Shown here: positions 45,836-56,458 of the stretch, piece after piece
How the letters are laid out: each line of letters opens with the position of its first letter
Position numbering within the stretch: the stretch's first letter is position 1
Assembly: GCF_001579045.1 (NCBI RefSeq)
Contig: NZ_KQ970265.1
Location: 32,571 to 96,570, forward strand
Source: Streptococcus mitis
Lineage (GTDB): Bacteria; Bacillota; Bacilli; Lactobacillales; Streptococcaceae
Reading direction: 5' to 3'
DNA length: 64,000 nucleotides
Position numbers and translations under genes: made by a program
The notes under the pieces: model-generated
What the model saw: only the letters and a program-made list of their open reading frames with translations
Databases searched by the model: none
What the model was told of the DNA's origin: nothing

Positions 45836-45931
45836 ATGCCAGAAACTTTACTTACAGTATTTCTAGCTTCGTTGCTTATCAACGTACTATATGAGCTTTT
45901 AAAGCCGTGGACAAAGAAACGAAACAAGTAA
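45836..45931 (+). CDS. Small hydrophobic peptide (31 aa), possible type I toxin-like
   Basis: A 31-residue frame: a hydrophobic core (LLTVFLASLLINVLYELL) and a basic tail (KPWTKKRNK), preceded by AAAGGAAGTG. Upstream is TATAAT (about 45765) and a hairpin GAGGG...CCCTC. The size, single helix and charged tail fit membrane-active type I toxins or leader peptides. I found no clear antisense partner with matching repeats, unlike the locus 160 bp downstream. Confidence 0.5.
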   Translation: MPETLLTVFLASLLINVLYELLKPWTKKRNK

Positions 45932-46008
45932 TGGGTAATCCTTTAAGAGAGTAACAAAAAACATCATTACAGTGAACCGCACTCCAATAGTTCAAGCATT
46001 AAGTGATC

Positions 46009-46037
46009 TTGATGATCTGAATGTAGTGTGATATACT
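46009..46037 (+). promoter_or_regulatory. Promoter of Fst-like toxin mRNA
   Basis: TTGATG (46009-46014), 17 bp, TATACT (46032-46037) with TGA before the -10. The transcript would start near 46044 and begin with the hairpin ATCGG TTA CCGAT. Confidence 0.75.
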
Positions 46038-46095
46038 ATTTTTGTCATCGGTTACCGATTACGTTCCTATGGGTTCGTGAGAGGAGGTGAAACTA

Positions 46096-46194
46096 ATGAG
46101 CCTTATCATAGAGCTCGCTCTTACTATTATAGCGGATGTTATAGCTGGAATTATCTTGTATTTCGTTTGCAAATGGCTAGATAGTAAGAAGTAG
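46096..46194 (+). CDS. Fst/Ldr-like type I toxin peptide (32 aa)
   Basis: A 32-residue peptide starting MSLIIELALTII with a single membrane helix and the C-terminus KWLDSKK, resembling Fst-family toxins (hydrophobic helix, then W-L-D and charged residues). AGGAGGTG is 7 bp before the ATG. The start region CTAATGAGCCTTATCA (46093-46108) recurs with one change at 46285-46300, in the gene of a convergent antisense RNA. A shared terminator hairpin lies between. Fst toxins act on the membrane and nucleoid. The identification rests on architecture more than residue identity. Confidence 0.75.
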   Translation: MSLIIELALTIIADVIAGIILYFVCKWLDSKK

Positions 46195-46239
46195 ACCGAG
46201 TGACTAGCCTATAAACACCCGTTAAATCGCTAAGATACG

Positions 46240-46303
46240 TCAAAAAAGCCCTTAACTACGGCCATAGTTAGGGGCTTTGGTGTTCTAATGAACCTTATCA
46301 ATT
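46240..46303 (-). ncRNA. Antitoxin RNA of the Fst-like system (RNA II-like)
   Basis: On the minus strand TTGAAA (46333-46338), 17 bp and TAGAAT (46310-46315, with TGC before it) form a near-consensus promoter; start expected near 46303. The RNA of about 64 nt carries the complement of CTAATGAACCTTATCA (46285-46300), so it can pair with the toxin start codon region, and ends in the stem 46245-46278 followed by TTTTTT. The toxin mRNA and this RNA converge on the same hairpin, as in pAD1 par. Confidence 0.72.
46245..46278. terminator. Shared terminator of toxin mRNA and antitoxin RNA
   Basis: AAAGCCCTTAACTA (46245-46258) pairs with TAGTTAGGGGCTTT (46265-46278). The T tract is strong on the minus strand. 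Confidence 0.8.
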
Positions 46304-46406
46304 AACTATATTCTAGCATATAAGCCCAGATATTTCAAGAGTTTTATTTATTTTTTCAGATTCCCTTAGTTCTGAAAGATCTATAATGAAGTTAGCCATC
46401 TAGTAT

Positions 46407-46443
46407 CAAAAAACCGACTAGCTCTTATGATCTAGTCGGTTTC
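46407..46443 (-). terminator. adc operon terminator
   Basis: AAACCGACTAG / CTAGTCGGTTT stem, followed by TTTTTTG on the minus strand, just after the adcA stop codon. Confidence 0.85.
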
Positions 46444-46446
46444 TCA

Positions 46447-47951
46447 TCAATGCGCCAACATTTCTTGGGCAATTTCTTGACCAGATAGGTTATCTGGGTA
46501 GTAGGTTGGCCAGTTATCCATTTCTTCAAAGAGGGCTTCTTGGCTTGTGCCTCCAAAGAAGATATGGAAATGTTCTGCCTTAACCGGGGCGATATTATGG
46601 TCACTAAACTGAACATATTTGAATTGTCCAGCGTCAGCATCTGTGGCTTCAAAGAGGAAGCGCACGCCACGATTGCCTTTCTTGTAAGTTAAGATTTTCT
46701 TACCAACATACTTGTAGGTGAATTTCTTACTTTGTCCACCTTGAACAAATTCCATAGTATTATCAGTAATGTTGATCTTAGTGACATCTGTCTGATAGCC
46801 TTTTGTATAGTAAGCCTTGTATTCAGCCTGAGTCATCTTACCAGTCAACTTAGCCTTGTAGTCAAAGACTTGATCAAACGTGCCATCTTCAAGGAAAGGA
46901 TAAACTGATTGCCAGTTACCTGCATAGTCACTCAAGGTGCGGTCCTTGACGTCTGCATCTTCAAAGTAACCATTTTGAACTGTCTTGGTATCCTCTGCCT
47001 TTTCAGGTTCGATAGCTGGACCTTCTTGGTCTGTTGTTTGTTTTAGAGCCTTGAGGTTTTTCTCCATGATAGAGATGTAATTTTCTCCAGCTTTGGTGTC
47101 CTCTTCTGTCAGACTTTCCAAAGGATTGAGGACATCTGTTTTGACACCTGCTTCTTTTGAAAGTGTATTAGCAAGAGCTTGTGAGGCATTTTCTTCAAAG
47201 TAGATATAGGCAATTTTATTTTCTTGACGTACTCTGTCAATTCTGCCAAACGTGCAGCTGATGGTTCTGCATCTGGAGAGAGGCCTGAGATTGCGACTTG
47301 TTTGAGTCCATAGTCCAAAGCAAGGTAGTTAAAGGCTGCGTGCTGAGTCACAAAGCTCTTTTGTTTAGCTTGAGACAAGCCTTCTGCATAAGCCTTATCC
47401 AAGGCTTGCAATTTTTCGATATAGGCAGCTGCGTTCTTTTCAAAGGTCTCTTTTTTATCAGGATAATCTGCTGACAAGCTATCGCGGATGTGCTCTACAA
47501 GTTTAATGGCACGAACTGGTGATAACCAAACATGGGGGTCAAACTCATGGTGATGACCTTCTTCTCCATGGTCATGGTCTCCCTCTTCTTCCTCACCACC
47601 TGGCAAGAGCAACATATCGCCTGTCGCCTTGATGGTTTTCACCTTTTTCTTATCCAAGGTATCTAGCAATTTAGGAACCCAAGTTTCCATGTTTTCATTT
47701 TCATAAACGAAGGTATCTGCATCTTGGATTTTGGCAACTGCCTTGGCAGATGGTTCGTATTCATGGGGTTCTGTACCAGCACCGATGAGGAGTTCTACAT
47801 TAGCAGTATCTCCCGCAACTTGCTTGGTAAATTCATAGACAGGGTAAAAGGTTGTCACGATATTTAGTTTGCCATCTGCCTGTTTTTGATTGGAACAAGC
47901 CACTAAAAACAAGGCACATAGACTGGCTAGTAATAAGCTAATTTTTTTCAT
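46447..47951 (-). pseudogene. adcA: Zinc-binding lipoprotein AdcA, frameshifted
   Basis: AdcA is the zinc-capturing lipoprotein of the AdcABC importer. The N-terminal ZnuA-like domain (lipobox LVAC with C19, His-rich loop DHDHGEEGHHH near 125) reads correctly to residue 244 (AELTEYVKK); the frame then changes and stops after 36 foreign residues at 47109. The rest, including the ZinT-like C-terminal domain (ending EIAQEMLAH), is intact in another frame. A run of four T at 47219-47222 (plus strand), where the pneumococcal gene as I remember has five, marks a one-base loss; 1,505 bp plus one gives exactly 501 codons and a stop. Either a real mutation, phase variation in the A run, or a sequencing error. 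Confidence 0.88.
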
Positions 47952-47960
47952 CTTAGTCTC

Positions 47961-48767
47961 CTATTTGATAAAACGTCTTACTAAACTAATTAGCAAGAAA
48001 ACAGTTACAAAAATAATAGTAATACTTGCACTTGCAGGTGTTTCTGCATAGTAGGAAATGTAAAGTCCTGCTACCATTCCCAAAAAGCCAATAGCACTAG
48101 CAAGTAGCATAACCGATTTAAAGTTTTTCCCCAGACGCAGGGCAATACTAGCTGGCAAGACCATAATGGTCGATACCAGAAGAGCTCCTGCAGCAGGAAT
48201 CATAAGGGCAATGGCCACCCCTGTCACCATGTTAAAAAGAATAGACATGGTACGAACGGGCAAGCCATCCACAAAGGCCGTATCCTCATCAAAGGTCAGG
48301 ATATACATTGGACGAAGGAAGAGGAAGGTCAAAATCAAAACAACCGCCGCAATGACAAAGAGGGAAATAACCTGCTCTTCACTGATAGTCACGATCGAAC
48401 CAAAAAGATACTGGTCCAAACTCATAGAACTAGAGCTTTTACCCTTGCTCATGACAATCAGAGAAACAGCCAGACCTGTCGACATGAGGATAGCTGTCCC
48501 GATTTCCATAAAGCTCTTGTAAACCGTACGGAGATACTCCAGAAAGACCGCCGCAATCAAGACAATAGCAATAGTTGAAATAGTCGGAGAAATCCCTAGG
48601 ACCAGACCAAAGGCTACACCTGAAAGTGAGACGTGGCTAAGAGTATCACTCATCAAACTCTGACGGCGCAAGATAAGGAAGGTCCCCAACACCGGCGAGA
48701 AAAGACTCATAGCAATAACAGCCAGAAAGGCACGCTGCATAAAGTCATAAGATAACAAACTAAGCAT
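47961..48767 (-). CDS. adcB: Zinc ABC transporter permease AdcB
   Basis: ABC-3 family permease, 268 residues, about eight helices. The start at 48765-48767 follows GGAGGTGGGCC and overlaps the adcC stop by 8 bp. Motifs such as [22 protein letters not shown] near 35-55 are typical of zinc/manganese permeases. With AdcC it imports zinc delivered by AdcA/AdcAII. Confidence 0.95.
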   Translation of the reverse strand: MLSLLSYDFMQRAFLAVIAMSLFSPVLGTFLILRRQSLMSDTLSHVSLSGVAFGLVLGISPTISTIAIVLIAAVFLEYLRTVYKSFMEIGTAILMSTGLAVSLIVMSKGKSSSSMSLDQYLFGSIVTISEEQVISLFVIAAVVLILTFLFLRPMYILTFDEDTAFVDGLPVRTMSILFNMVTGVAIALMIPAAGALLVSTIMVLPASIALRLGKNFKSVMLLASAIGFLGMVAGLYISYYAETPASASITIIFVTVFLLISLVRRFIK

Positions 48768-49464
48768 GGCCCACCTCCTGATCATTCTCATGAACGTTGA
48801 AACAACGCCATGGCGAGTCTTGGTTACGAACTAGATGAATATTGCGATCCGCATAGTCCTTAACTTCTTCAGGGTCATGAGTAATCATCAAAACAGCCTT
48901 GCCATGATGATGGGCGCTGTGATGCATGAGTTCGTAAAATTCGTTTTTACTTCCTGCATCCATCCCCGTTGTCGGCTCATCTAGGATAAACACATCTGGA
49001 TCAGAAGCAAACATACGCGCGATTACCGCTCGCTGCTTCTGTCCCCCAGATAGAGACCCCAAGCGTTTGTCTCGGTGTTCCCACATACCAACTGAGTCCA
49101 AACTAGCCTTGATATGCTCCTCATCATGAGCATTCAAACGACGGAACCAGCCTTTTCTCGGATAGCGACCCGACTTGACAAATTCATAAACCGTACTTGG
49201 AAAACCTGCATTAAAACTGGCAATCTGTTGAGGAAGATAGGCTATTCTCAATTTCTTACCCTGCGTATTTGTCTTTGAAATAGTCACCTTTCCAATGCGT
49301 GGCTGAAGGATGCCAAGACTGGCCTTGATGAGTGTCGTCTTAGCTGCTCCATTTTCCCCTGTTAAGGTAACAAATTCCCCACTATCAACACTATAATTGA
49401 TATGTTCAAGAACGGGCTCCTTATCATAATAGAAGGACAAATCCTCTACCGTAATATATCTCAT
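48760..49464 (-). CDS. adcC: Zinc ABC transporter ATP-binding protein AdcC
   Basis: ATPase subunit, 234 residues. Walker A reads GENGAAKTT (an Ala replaces the usual Gly, as I recall also in pneumococcal AdcC), signature LSGGQKQR, Walker B VFILDEP, H-loop THD. The C-terminus is histidine-rich in part ([10 protein letters not shown]). Translation is coupled to adcR by 1-bp overlap. Confidence 0.95.
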   Translation of the reverse strand: MRYITVEDLSFYYDKEPVLEHINYSVDSGEFVTLTGENGAAKTTLIKASLGILQPRIGKVTISKTNTQGKKLRIAYLPQQIASFNAGFPSTVYEFVKSGRYPRKGWFRRLNAHDEEHIKASLDSVGMWEHRDKRLGSLSGGQKQRAVIARMFASDPDVFILDEPTTGMDAGSKNEFYELMHHSAHHHGKAVLMITHDPEEVKDYADRNIHLVRNQDSPWRCFNVHENDQEVGHA

Positions 49465-49904
49465 TATTTGATTTCTCCTACTAAAGTAGTCAAAAACCGC
49501 TGAATCACTTTTTGTTCATTTGGAGTAAACTGAGTCGCCACTTGTTCATAGGTTAAAAGTGTATGCTCATGGTGATGGTGGTGCTCATCAGCGATTGGAC
49601 GAGCCAAATCAGTCAACTGATAAAAAATCACACGCGCATCCTTAGGATCTTTAGATGTTTCCAACATCCCTTCCTTGACCAAAGACTTAATGGCCTTGGT
49701 AACTGCTGCCTGACTGACATTGAGGCGACGCGCCAATTCTGAATTTGTTAAAGATTCCTCTGACAAAAGCATGAGAATGTGCTCCTGAGTATTAGTCAGA
49801 GCCACCTCGCTAGTACAATGACCTATTAGGATTTCATGCTGATTTTCTGCCTGCAAAATTACCTCATTCAAAAAAGCATCAATATCCTTCGCTAGCTGTC
49901 TCAT
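49464..49904 (-). CDS. adcR: Zinc-responsive MarR-family repressor AdcR
   Basis: A 146-residue winged-helix repressor of zinc uptake. The recognition helix region is [22 protein letters not shown] near 50-70. Zinc ligands lie in the histidine-rich stretch [13 protein letters not shown] near 105-118. First gene of adcRCBA, with an AdcR-type site (49969-49980) directly downstream of the -10. Confidence 0.95.
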   Translation of the reverse strand: MRQLAKDIDAFLNEVILQAENQHEILIGHCTSEVALTNTQEHILMLLSEESLTNSELARRLNVSQAAVTKAIKSLVKEGMLETSKDPKDARVIFYQLTDLARPIADEHHHHHEHTLLTYEQVATQFTPNEQKVIQRFLTTLVGEIK

Positions 49905-49968
49905 ATCTGACTCCTTTCCTTCTGGACTTTTCTTTTTTAAGAAAAAAATACTATTCTGTAGAATTTTA

Positions 49969-50007
49969 TTTACCAGTTAATTATATCACAAGCAAAAAAA
50001 GAGTCAA
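49969..50007 (-). promoter_or_regulatory. adcRCBA promoter with AdcR operator
   Basis: On the minus strand TTGACT (50002-50007), 16 bp, TATAAT (49980-49985) with TGA. Immediately downstream is TTAACTGGTAAA (49969-49980), a near match to the AdcR box TTAACYRGTTAA. Confidence 0.8.
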
Positions 50008-50056
50008 GAAAAAACGTGAAAACTGGTTTCATTCTCGAACTCTTCTATATTATGAA

Positions 50057-51560
<1,504 letters not shown>

Positions 51561-51570
51561 TTATTTCCTT

Positions 51571-52815
51571 TTATTTTTTAAACCATAAATCATTCAAAAA
51601 TCCAGAAAAGATTAAGAATGACAGCATGACGACATGGAAGGTGATAACCATGCCAAGCAACTGAATCCAGCGATTCTCAGGTAGAGCAGGCTTCCCTGCT
51701 TTTTTCCGTTCCTTATTGAGTGTTTTTTTCTTGCGAATCCAAGCGTCATTGATGACCATTCCAATCCCATGAAAGAGTCCATAGGCGATGTAGTACCAGG
51801 TCACACCGTGCCAAAATCCCATAATCAGCATATTTACAATGTAGGCAACACTTGAGGTTACATTTCGATTCTTAAAGACCTTCTTTCTGGTCAATACCAT
51901 CACCATTCGCATAAAGACAAAGTCACGGAACCAGAAAGAGAGGCTCATGTGCCAACGATTCCAGAATTCCTTTAAATCCCTTGATAAAAAGGGCTTGTTA
52001 AAGTTGATAGGACTACGGATTCCCATTAAATTTGAAATGGCTAAGGCAAACATAGAATAACCTGCAAAGTCAAAGAAAAGTTCCAGACCAAATGTATACA
52101 TAACTGCCAAGACATAGAGGTTAAAGAAGCCACCTGACTGCAAGGCTAAATTCTTCAAAGGAGGCAACAAGGTCTCTCCTAAAACATGAGCTAGGATAAA
52201 CTTGTACAAAAAGCCCCACATGATATAGCGAACAGATTCATCCAGCATATCCATCAACTCATCTCGCTCAGGAATGGTCTGATAATTTTCATTGAAACGT
52301 TTAAAGCGATCAATTGGACCACTTGAAAAAGTCGGCATAAATAGAAGAAAGCGGAGGAATTCCCATAGGGTAAAATCCTTAATCACTCCATCTCTCAGCT
52401 CGATGATAATTCCAACCGAACGAAAGGTCAGGTAAGAAATTCCCAAAAATCCAAGCAAAGACTGCGTTCCATTGATAGCCGGCTGCACCTTGACAAAGAT
52501 AATCGGAAGAAGGGACAGAAAACTAACTAGGTAGAAGACCCACTTGCCATCCTTACTTTTTCGATAGTGCTTGTAGAAAAGCAAGAGCAATATTTCCCAG
52601 CACAGATAAATACCCAAGGCAGCTAATTGATTGGTCTTTCCACCTACCAACATGGTGACGATAAAGAAGAGGCTAACCAGCACTTCATACCAGGCAAAGC
52701 GTCTCTTGAAAAAGAGGCCGATAAAGATGGGCAAGGTTGCAGCAATCACATAGACAAAATACTGAGGATTGCCATATGGCTCTAAATGAGGAAGCTGTTG
52801 AAAGAACTCCATCAT
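51571..52815 (-). CDS. dltB: D-alanyl transfer membrane acyltransferase DltB
   Basis: MBOAT family protein, 414 residues, about 11 helices. The conserved segment [19 protein letters not shown] holds the catalytic histidine. It moves D-alanine across the membrane for teichoic acid modification. Starts 4 bp inside the dltA end. Confidence 0.96.
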   Translation of the reverse strand: MMEFFQQLPHLEPYGNPQYFVYVIAATLPIFIGLFFKRRFAWYEVLVSLFFIVTMLVGGKTNQLAALGIYLCWEILLLLFYKHYRKSKDGKWVFYLVSFLSLLPIIFVKVQPAINGTQSLLGFLGISYLTFRSVGIIIELRDGVIKDFTLWEFLRFLLFMPTFSSGPIDRFKRFNENYQTIPERDELMDMLDESVRYIMWGFLYKFILAHVLGETLLPPLKNLALQSGGFFNLYVLAVMYTFGLELFFDFAGYSMFALAISNLMGIRSPINFNKPFLSRDLKEFWNRWHMSLSFWFRDFVFMRMVMVLTRKKVFKNRNVTSSVAYIVNMLIMGFWHGVTWYYIAYGLFHGIGMVINDAWIRKKKTLNKERKKAGKPALPENRWIQLLGMVITFHVVMLSFLIFSGFLNDLWFKK

Positions 52816-54362
52816 CTCTTATTCACCTCGTTAATCAATCCTTTGATGTCAATTTTCCCATTTGGAGTCAGTGGCAAACTGTCTCGGTAAAGAAATTTAG
52901 ACGGCATCATGTAGGACATCATGATGTCTGTCAAATCTTCCTTGATGGCCTTGGTAATATCGATATCACGCTCAAACTGTTCACGAACACCATCTTTTAA
53001 GATCACATAAGCCAATAGATTTTGTACCTTGTGGTCCTTGTTATAACGCGGTACTGCGACAGCAGACTCGATATAACGAGACTTGTTGAGATTTTGAGAG
53101 ACATCTTCTAACTCAATGCGGTAACCGTTGAACTTAATCTGGAAGTCCATGCGTCCGCCGTAGAGAAGCAAGCCTTCATCTGTCATGGTTCCCACATCGC
53201 CTGTGTGATAGGCTGGCAGACCTTCAAATTCAAAGAAGGCTTCCGCTGTTTTTTCAGGATTGTTCATATAGCCTTTTGAAACAGCTGGTCCAGAAACAAT
53301 GATTTCTCCCTGTTCACCATTTTGCAATTTATTGCCGTCCTCGTCAATGATAAAGGTTGGAGAATCAGCCTTGGTATAGCCGATTGGTAGGCGTTTGAGA
53401 GTCGCCAACATCTCGTCTGTCACGGCAACTGCTGACAGGGCCACTGTCGCTTCTGTTGGGCCGTAAGCATTGATAATACGGGCATTTGGGAAACGCTCGC
53501 GCAGTTTTTGAGCCGTTTTAACCGTCAATTCTTCACCATCAAAGTAGAAATGCGTGATACCAGGCATTTTCTCGCTATTAAAGTCTTCTGATAACATGGC
53601 CATATCCGCAAAAGAAGGGGTTGATGTCCAGATAGCGATTGGCAATGAAAAGATGGTCGCAAAGAGTTGCTTAAAGTCCTGAGTAATAGCTGAAGGAAGA
53701 GCGAAAAGCGTACCACCCAGTGCCAAGGTCGGTGCCCAGTACATGACAGACAAGTCAAAAGAATAAGGCGGCTGAGCCAGCATTTGCGGACGACTTGGCG
53801 TCGCAAATTCCTGATCCGTAATCATCCAGTTGGTAAAGCTGAGGAGGTTATCATGGGAAATCTGCACTCCCTTTGGCTTACCAGTCGTACCAGAAGTAAA
53901 GATGATATAGTAATTATCATCGCCCTTGACTGGATGCGTGATTTCATAGTTATTCCCTTGGGCAAGGGCTTCTTGAACCTGAGCTAGATTCATCATAGGT
54001 GTCGAAACCTGCTCCAATGGAAAGTCTGAGATAGCAATAATCAAGCTTGGCTCTGCAACTTCTAAAATAGCTGAAACTCGCTCCAAGGCCGAATGGCTGT
54101 CAATAGGAATATAGGCATGACCTGACTTAGTCAAAGCTACAAAAGTTGCCAACATTTCATACTCTTGGCCTCCAAAAACAACCACAGGAGACTTCTCAGG
54201 CAAGCCTAGTTGGTCAATGGCTGTAGCTAAACTATCCGAATCAGCCTTTAAATCTCCATAAGTGTGTTCCTGCCCCAAAACATTGTAAACAGGATAGCTA
54301 GGCTGGGTCTGAGCAAAATGCTCAATGGTTTCAATCATATCTGCTATTGGTTTATTTGACAC
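52812..54362 (-). CDS. dltA: D-alanine--D-alanyl carrier protein ligase DltA
   Basis: A 516-residue adenylating enzyme. It activates D-alanine with ATP and loads DltC. The AMP-binding loop [12 protein letters not shown] is near residue 150 and [10 protein letters not shown] near 295; the lysine-bearing C-terminal motif [13 protein letters not shown] is near 503. AAGGAGAATCCC precedes the ATG. Confidence 0.97.
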   Translation of the reverse strand: MSNKPIADMIETIEHFAQTQPSYPVYNVLGQEHTYGDLKADSDSLATAIDQLGLPEKSPVVVFGGQEYEMLATFVALTKSGHAYIPIDSHSALERVSAILEVAEPSLIIAISDFPLEQVSTPMMNLAQVQEALAQGNNYEITHPVKGDDNYYIIFTSGTTGKPKGVQISHDNLLSFTNWMITDQEFATPSRPQMLAQPPYSFDLSVMYWAPTLALGGTLFALPSAITQDFKQLFATIFSLPIAIWTSTPSFADMAMLSEDFNSEKMPGITHFYFDGEELTVKTAQKLRERFPNARIINAYGPTEATVALSAVAVTDEMLATLKRLPIGYTKADSPTFIIDEDGNKLQNGEQGEIIVSGPAVSKGYMNNPEKTAEAFFEFEGLPAYHTGDVGTMTDEGLLLYGGRMDFQIKFNGYRIELEDVSQNLNKSRYIESAVAVPRYNKDHKVQNLLAYVILKDGVREQFERDIDITKAIKEDLTDIMMSYMMPSKFLYRDSLPLTPNGKIDIKGLINEVNKR

Positions 54363-54382
54363 AATAGGGATTCTCCTTCAAG

Positions 54383-54514
54383 TTAAAATTCATTATAGAT
54401 AAAGCTTCCTTGACCCTGACCAAGATAGCTAAAGAAGTAAAGCAGCCCTAGAAAGATAAGAAAGTACAAGGCTGTCCGACCAAGAAAGAGGTACAATTCT
54501 TTTCTCTGTTTCAT
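54383..54514 (-). CDS. dltX: DltX, teichoic acid D-alanylation protein
   Basis: A 43-residue frame (MKQRKELYLFLGRTALYFLI start, YNEF end) with one membrane helix. The C-terminus GQGQGSFIYNEF is the DltX signature; in other Gram-positives this C-terminus takes part in D-alanine relay with DltB and DltD. It lies 20 bp upstream of dltA. Its own ribosome binding site is weak, so its start could be a few codons upstream at a non-ATG codon. Confidence 0.88.
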   Translation of the reverse strand: MKQRKELYLFLGRTALYFLIFLGLLYFFSYLGQGQGSFIYNEF

Positions 54515-54545
54515 CAAGAAAAACCATTCATTTCTGTAATTTTTG

Positions 54546-54572
54546 CTAAAGTAAGATGAACTCTTACTTTAG
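54546..54572 (-). promoter_or_regulatory. 5'-terminal hairpin of the dlt leader
   Basis: Perfect 11-bp stem CTAAAGTAAGA / TCTTACTTTAG with a 5-nt loop, beginning within about 6 nt of the expected transcript start. On the minus strand no T run follows, so it is not a terminator for incoming dlt transcription; a stabilising or regulatory hairpin is more likely. Confidence 0.6.
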
Positions 54573-54584
54573 TATTTTTCTACT

Positions 54585-54614
54585 ATTGTACCACTTTATA
54601 GGGTAATTTTTCAA
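54585..54614 (-). promoter_or_regulatory. dlt operon promoter
   Basis: On the minus strand TTGAAA (54609-54614), 18 bp, TACAAT (54585-54590) with TGG before the -10. Confidence 0.65.
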
Positions 54615-54739
54615 TTGTTTACCGTATGTTTTCAATAGATTTCAGCTTATTTTAAGGATTATGCGGTTTTTCTATGTATATTTTAAATAGAGTGATCCTG
54701 CTTCAAAACTCAATTTCAGTAGAAAATGAAGGGAATCTT

Positions 54740-54802
54740 TCCATAATAAAACGCACAATATCAAGTTTTCAACACCTGATACTATGCGCTTTTCTAATTT
54801 TT
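54740..54802. repeat. Dispersed hairpin repeat (RUP/SPRITE class)
   Basis: AAAACGCACAATATCA and TGATACTATGCGCTTTT form an imperfect stem. The motif AAAACGCATAGTATCA recurs near 36765 and partly near 56240. It may act as terminator for the MFS gene at 54824. I cannot assign it with certainty to RUP or SPRITE without alignment. Confidence 0.5.
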
Positions 54803-54823
54803 CAAGACTTTTTAACCAGTCTC

Positions 54824-56002
54824 TCATTTAAAATAATCTCGTCTGATATAAATTAAAATAGCTTCTATCATCAGACAAATGGCTGATAGCCAAAAACTGA
54901 TGCTAATACCAAAACTCTCAGTAATATAGCTCATTAGCAAAACAAATACTGAAAATGATAGTGTCGAAATCACTTCAAGAACGGAATAGACATTAACCAA
55001 GTTATTTTCCTCTACTGTTTCCTGAAGAAATACAGTTTCAGGAACTTCTTTTAGCTGCGATAACATACCAACTAAAGCTGAAAATAATAAAAACATCTGT
55101 GCGTTTGGAAAATATAGAATAGTCAGTGTCACTATTGCCATAGCTACAAGAGGAAAAAGAATACTTTCCCATTTAGCAGCAAGGAACTTTTCAGATAGCC
55201 TAAAAGCAATTAAGCCACTAATTATAATACCAATAGAGTATGCTGTATTAGAATATCCCCAGTAACTTTCCGTTTTATTTAATAACTCAGTTACAAAAAC
55301 AAGTATAATGGAAGAAACCCAAATCGTATTTGAGAAAATTTCCAATAAATTTGCTGATACAAAAAGTCTTAATCTAGGATCTCTAGCAACTAACTTCCAA
55401 CCTTTGAGCAAAATTTCAAGATTAGTTTCTGACTCTAACACCTCCACTTCAGCGTTAGGAAGAAATAACATCAGAAAGCTAGAAATTATATACAACATTA
55501 AAATTATAAACGTGGTAGGTAAAAGACCAATTGTTGCAAATAAGAGTCCACCTAATCCCCAACCCACCAATTGAACAGCTTCACCACTCATTGATAAGGC
55601 TGAATTAGCCTTACCCAAATCGGTCGCATAGCGTGGCACAATAGCATAGGAAACAGGTGCTGCAAAACCATCTAATATGGAAATTGCCACAACAAATAGA
55701 TAGATTACCAAAGGCGCTACTGATTGCATTAGTATAAACATCCCTACCAGTATCGACAATAATATAGTCTTTCCAAATTGGGATAAAGATAAAACCCTAT
55801 TTAGCGCTAACCTTTTAGTAACCAAAGGAACTAAAAGACTCGCAACAAAAGAGGATATCCCTATTAAAATGGGAACTAGTGATGTGGCAATTACTGATTT
55901 TGAAATAATGTATATGTTAGCAATGATTGTTACTCTAAAGAAAATATCTGCTAAATTTGCAAACAATTGAGAGACTAACAACTTGACAAATGAATTAGAC
56001 AT
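54824..56002 (-). CDS. MFS transporter
   Basis: A 392-residue, 12-helix protein of the major facilitator superfamily; residues 195-205 (NAEVEVLESETN) form the central loop. It resembles macrolide-efflux-like (MefA/EntS-type) exporters by its ANLADIFFRVTIIANIY start and overall layout, but the substrate is unknown. A 95-bp region separates it from the divergent 23-aa SHP-like peptide gene. Confidence 0.82.
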   Translation of the reverse strand: MSNSFVKLLVSQLFANLADIFFRVTIIANIYIISKSVIATSLVPILIGISSFVASLLVPLVTKRLALNRVLSLSQFGKTILLSILVGMFILMQSVAPLVIYLFVVAISILDGFAAPVSYAIVPRYATDLGKANSALSMSGEAVQLVGWGLGGLLFATIGLLPTTFIILMLYIISSFLMLFLPNAEVEVLESETNLEILLKGWKLVARDPRLRLFVSANLLEIFSNTIWVSSIILVFVTELLNKTESYWGYSNTAYSIGIIISGLIAFRLSEKFLAAKWESILFPLVAMAIVTLTILYFPNAQMFLLFSALVGMLSQLKEVPETVFLQETVEENNLVNVYSVLEVISTLSFSVFVLLMSYITESFGISISFWLSAICLMIEAILIYIRRDYFK

Positions 56003-56458
56003 GTAGCGCTCCTATCTTAGTTGCCACCTTTGAAATTAAAATTTGATTTTTAATATTCTAGCATAAAATAACAGAAAATAAAAGCGAGGTTTTTCACATG
56101 AAAAAACAAAAATTATTGCCTTTATTATTCCTAATTTTGGGAGGAATTATGATTATCGTTGTTGGCTAGTACTAAGAAGTTAGTTAGTAGAATAATTACA
56201 TCTTTAATCGAAAAAGAGACTGGGAAAAAGTCTTAAAAATCAGAAAAACGCTCAAATCCTTTGGCGCTCTAAGTTTTTCTAATGATAGATAGGTCAAAAA
56301 ATTATCTGAAAAGTTCCCAGGATCGTTGTCTCAGCACCAAAAATACGTGAAATTTGCATAATTAAAATAAATTTCAGGGGAGTTATACAAAAAAACGACG
56401 ATTTAAATCGCCGTTTTACTACGATAAATATGTAATCTTTTTTTGAAAATACGTCTAT
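56003..56458. other. Intergenic: SHP-like gene and dispersed repeat
   Basis: A 456-bp region. It holds the 23-codon frame at 56098-56169, a GAGACTGGGAAAAAGTC repeat start with AAAATCAGAAAAACGC (about 56215-56253), and a hairpin AAACGACGATTTAAATCGCCGTTTT (split, about 56392-56416) that can end the 65-aa gene on the minus strand. Confidence 0.55.
56098..56169 (+). CDS. Short hydrophobic peptide, SHP pheromone-like
   Basis: A 23-codon frame: basic start MKKQK, hydrophobic middle, C-terminus GGIMIIVVG. From memory, the S. thermophilus SHP1358 precursor is also 23 residues, starts MKKQ and ends EGIIVIVVG; about 14 of 23 positions agree. GAGGT precedes the ATG at a good distance. SHPs are exported, trimmed and re-imported to bind Rgg regulators. 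No rgg gene lies next to it; the divergent neighbour is an MFS gene. The acidic residue usually at the start of the mature peptide is replaced by Gly, which lowers confidence. Confidence 0.5.
   Translation: MKKQKLLPLLFLILGGIMIIVVG

Larger units (their letters stand above)
45590..46446. other. Region between adh and adcA carrying small-peptide loci
   Basis: About 857 bp with no conventional gene: the adh promoter, a 31-codon peptide gene (45836-45931), an Fst/par-like type I toxin-antitoxin locus (46009-46338), and the adcA terminator (46407-46443). In S. pneumoniae TIGR4 the fucose-utilisation genes lie in this place, as far as I remember. Confidence 0.6.

Noticed and set aside
54546-54572. 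Terminator on the plus strand
   Set aside because: Although TATTTTTC follows on that strand, no plus-strand gene lies upstream; its place at the dlt transcript start explains it better.
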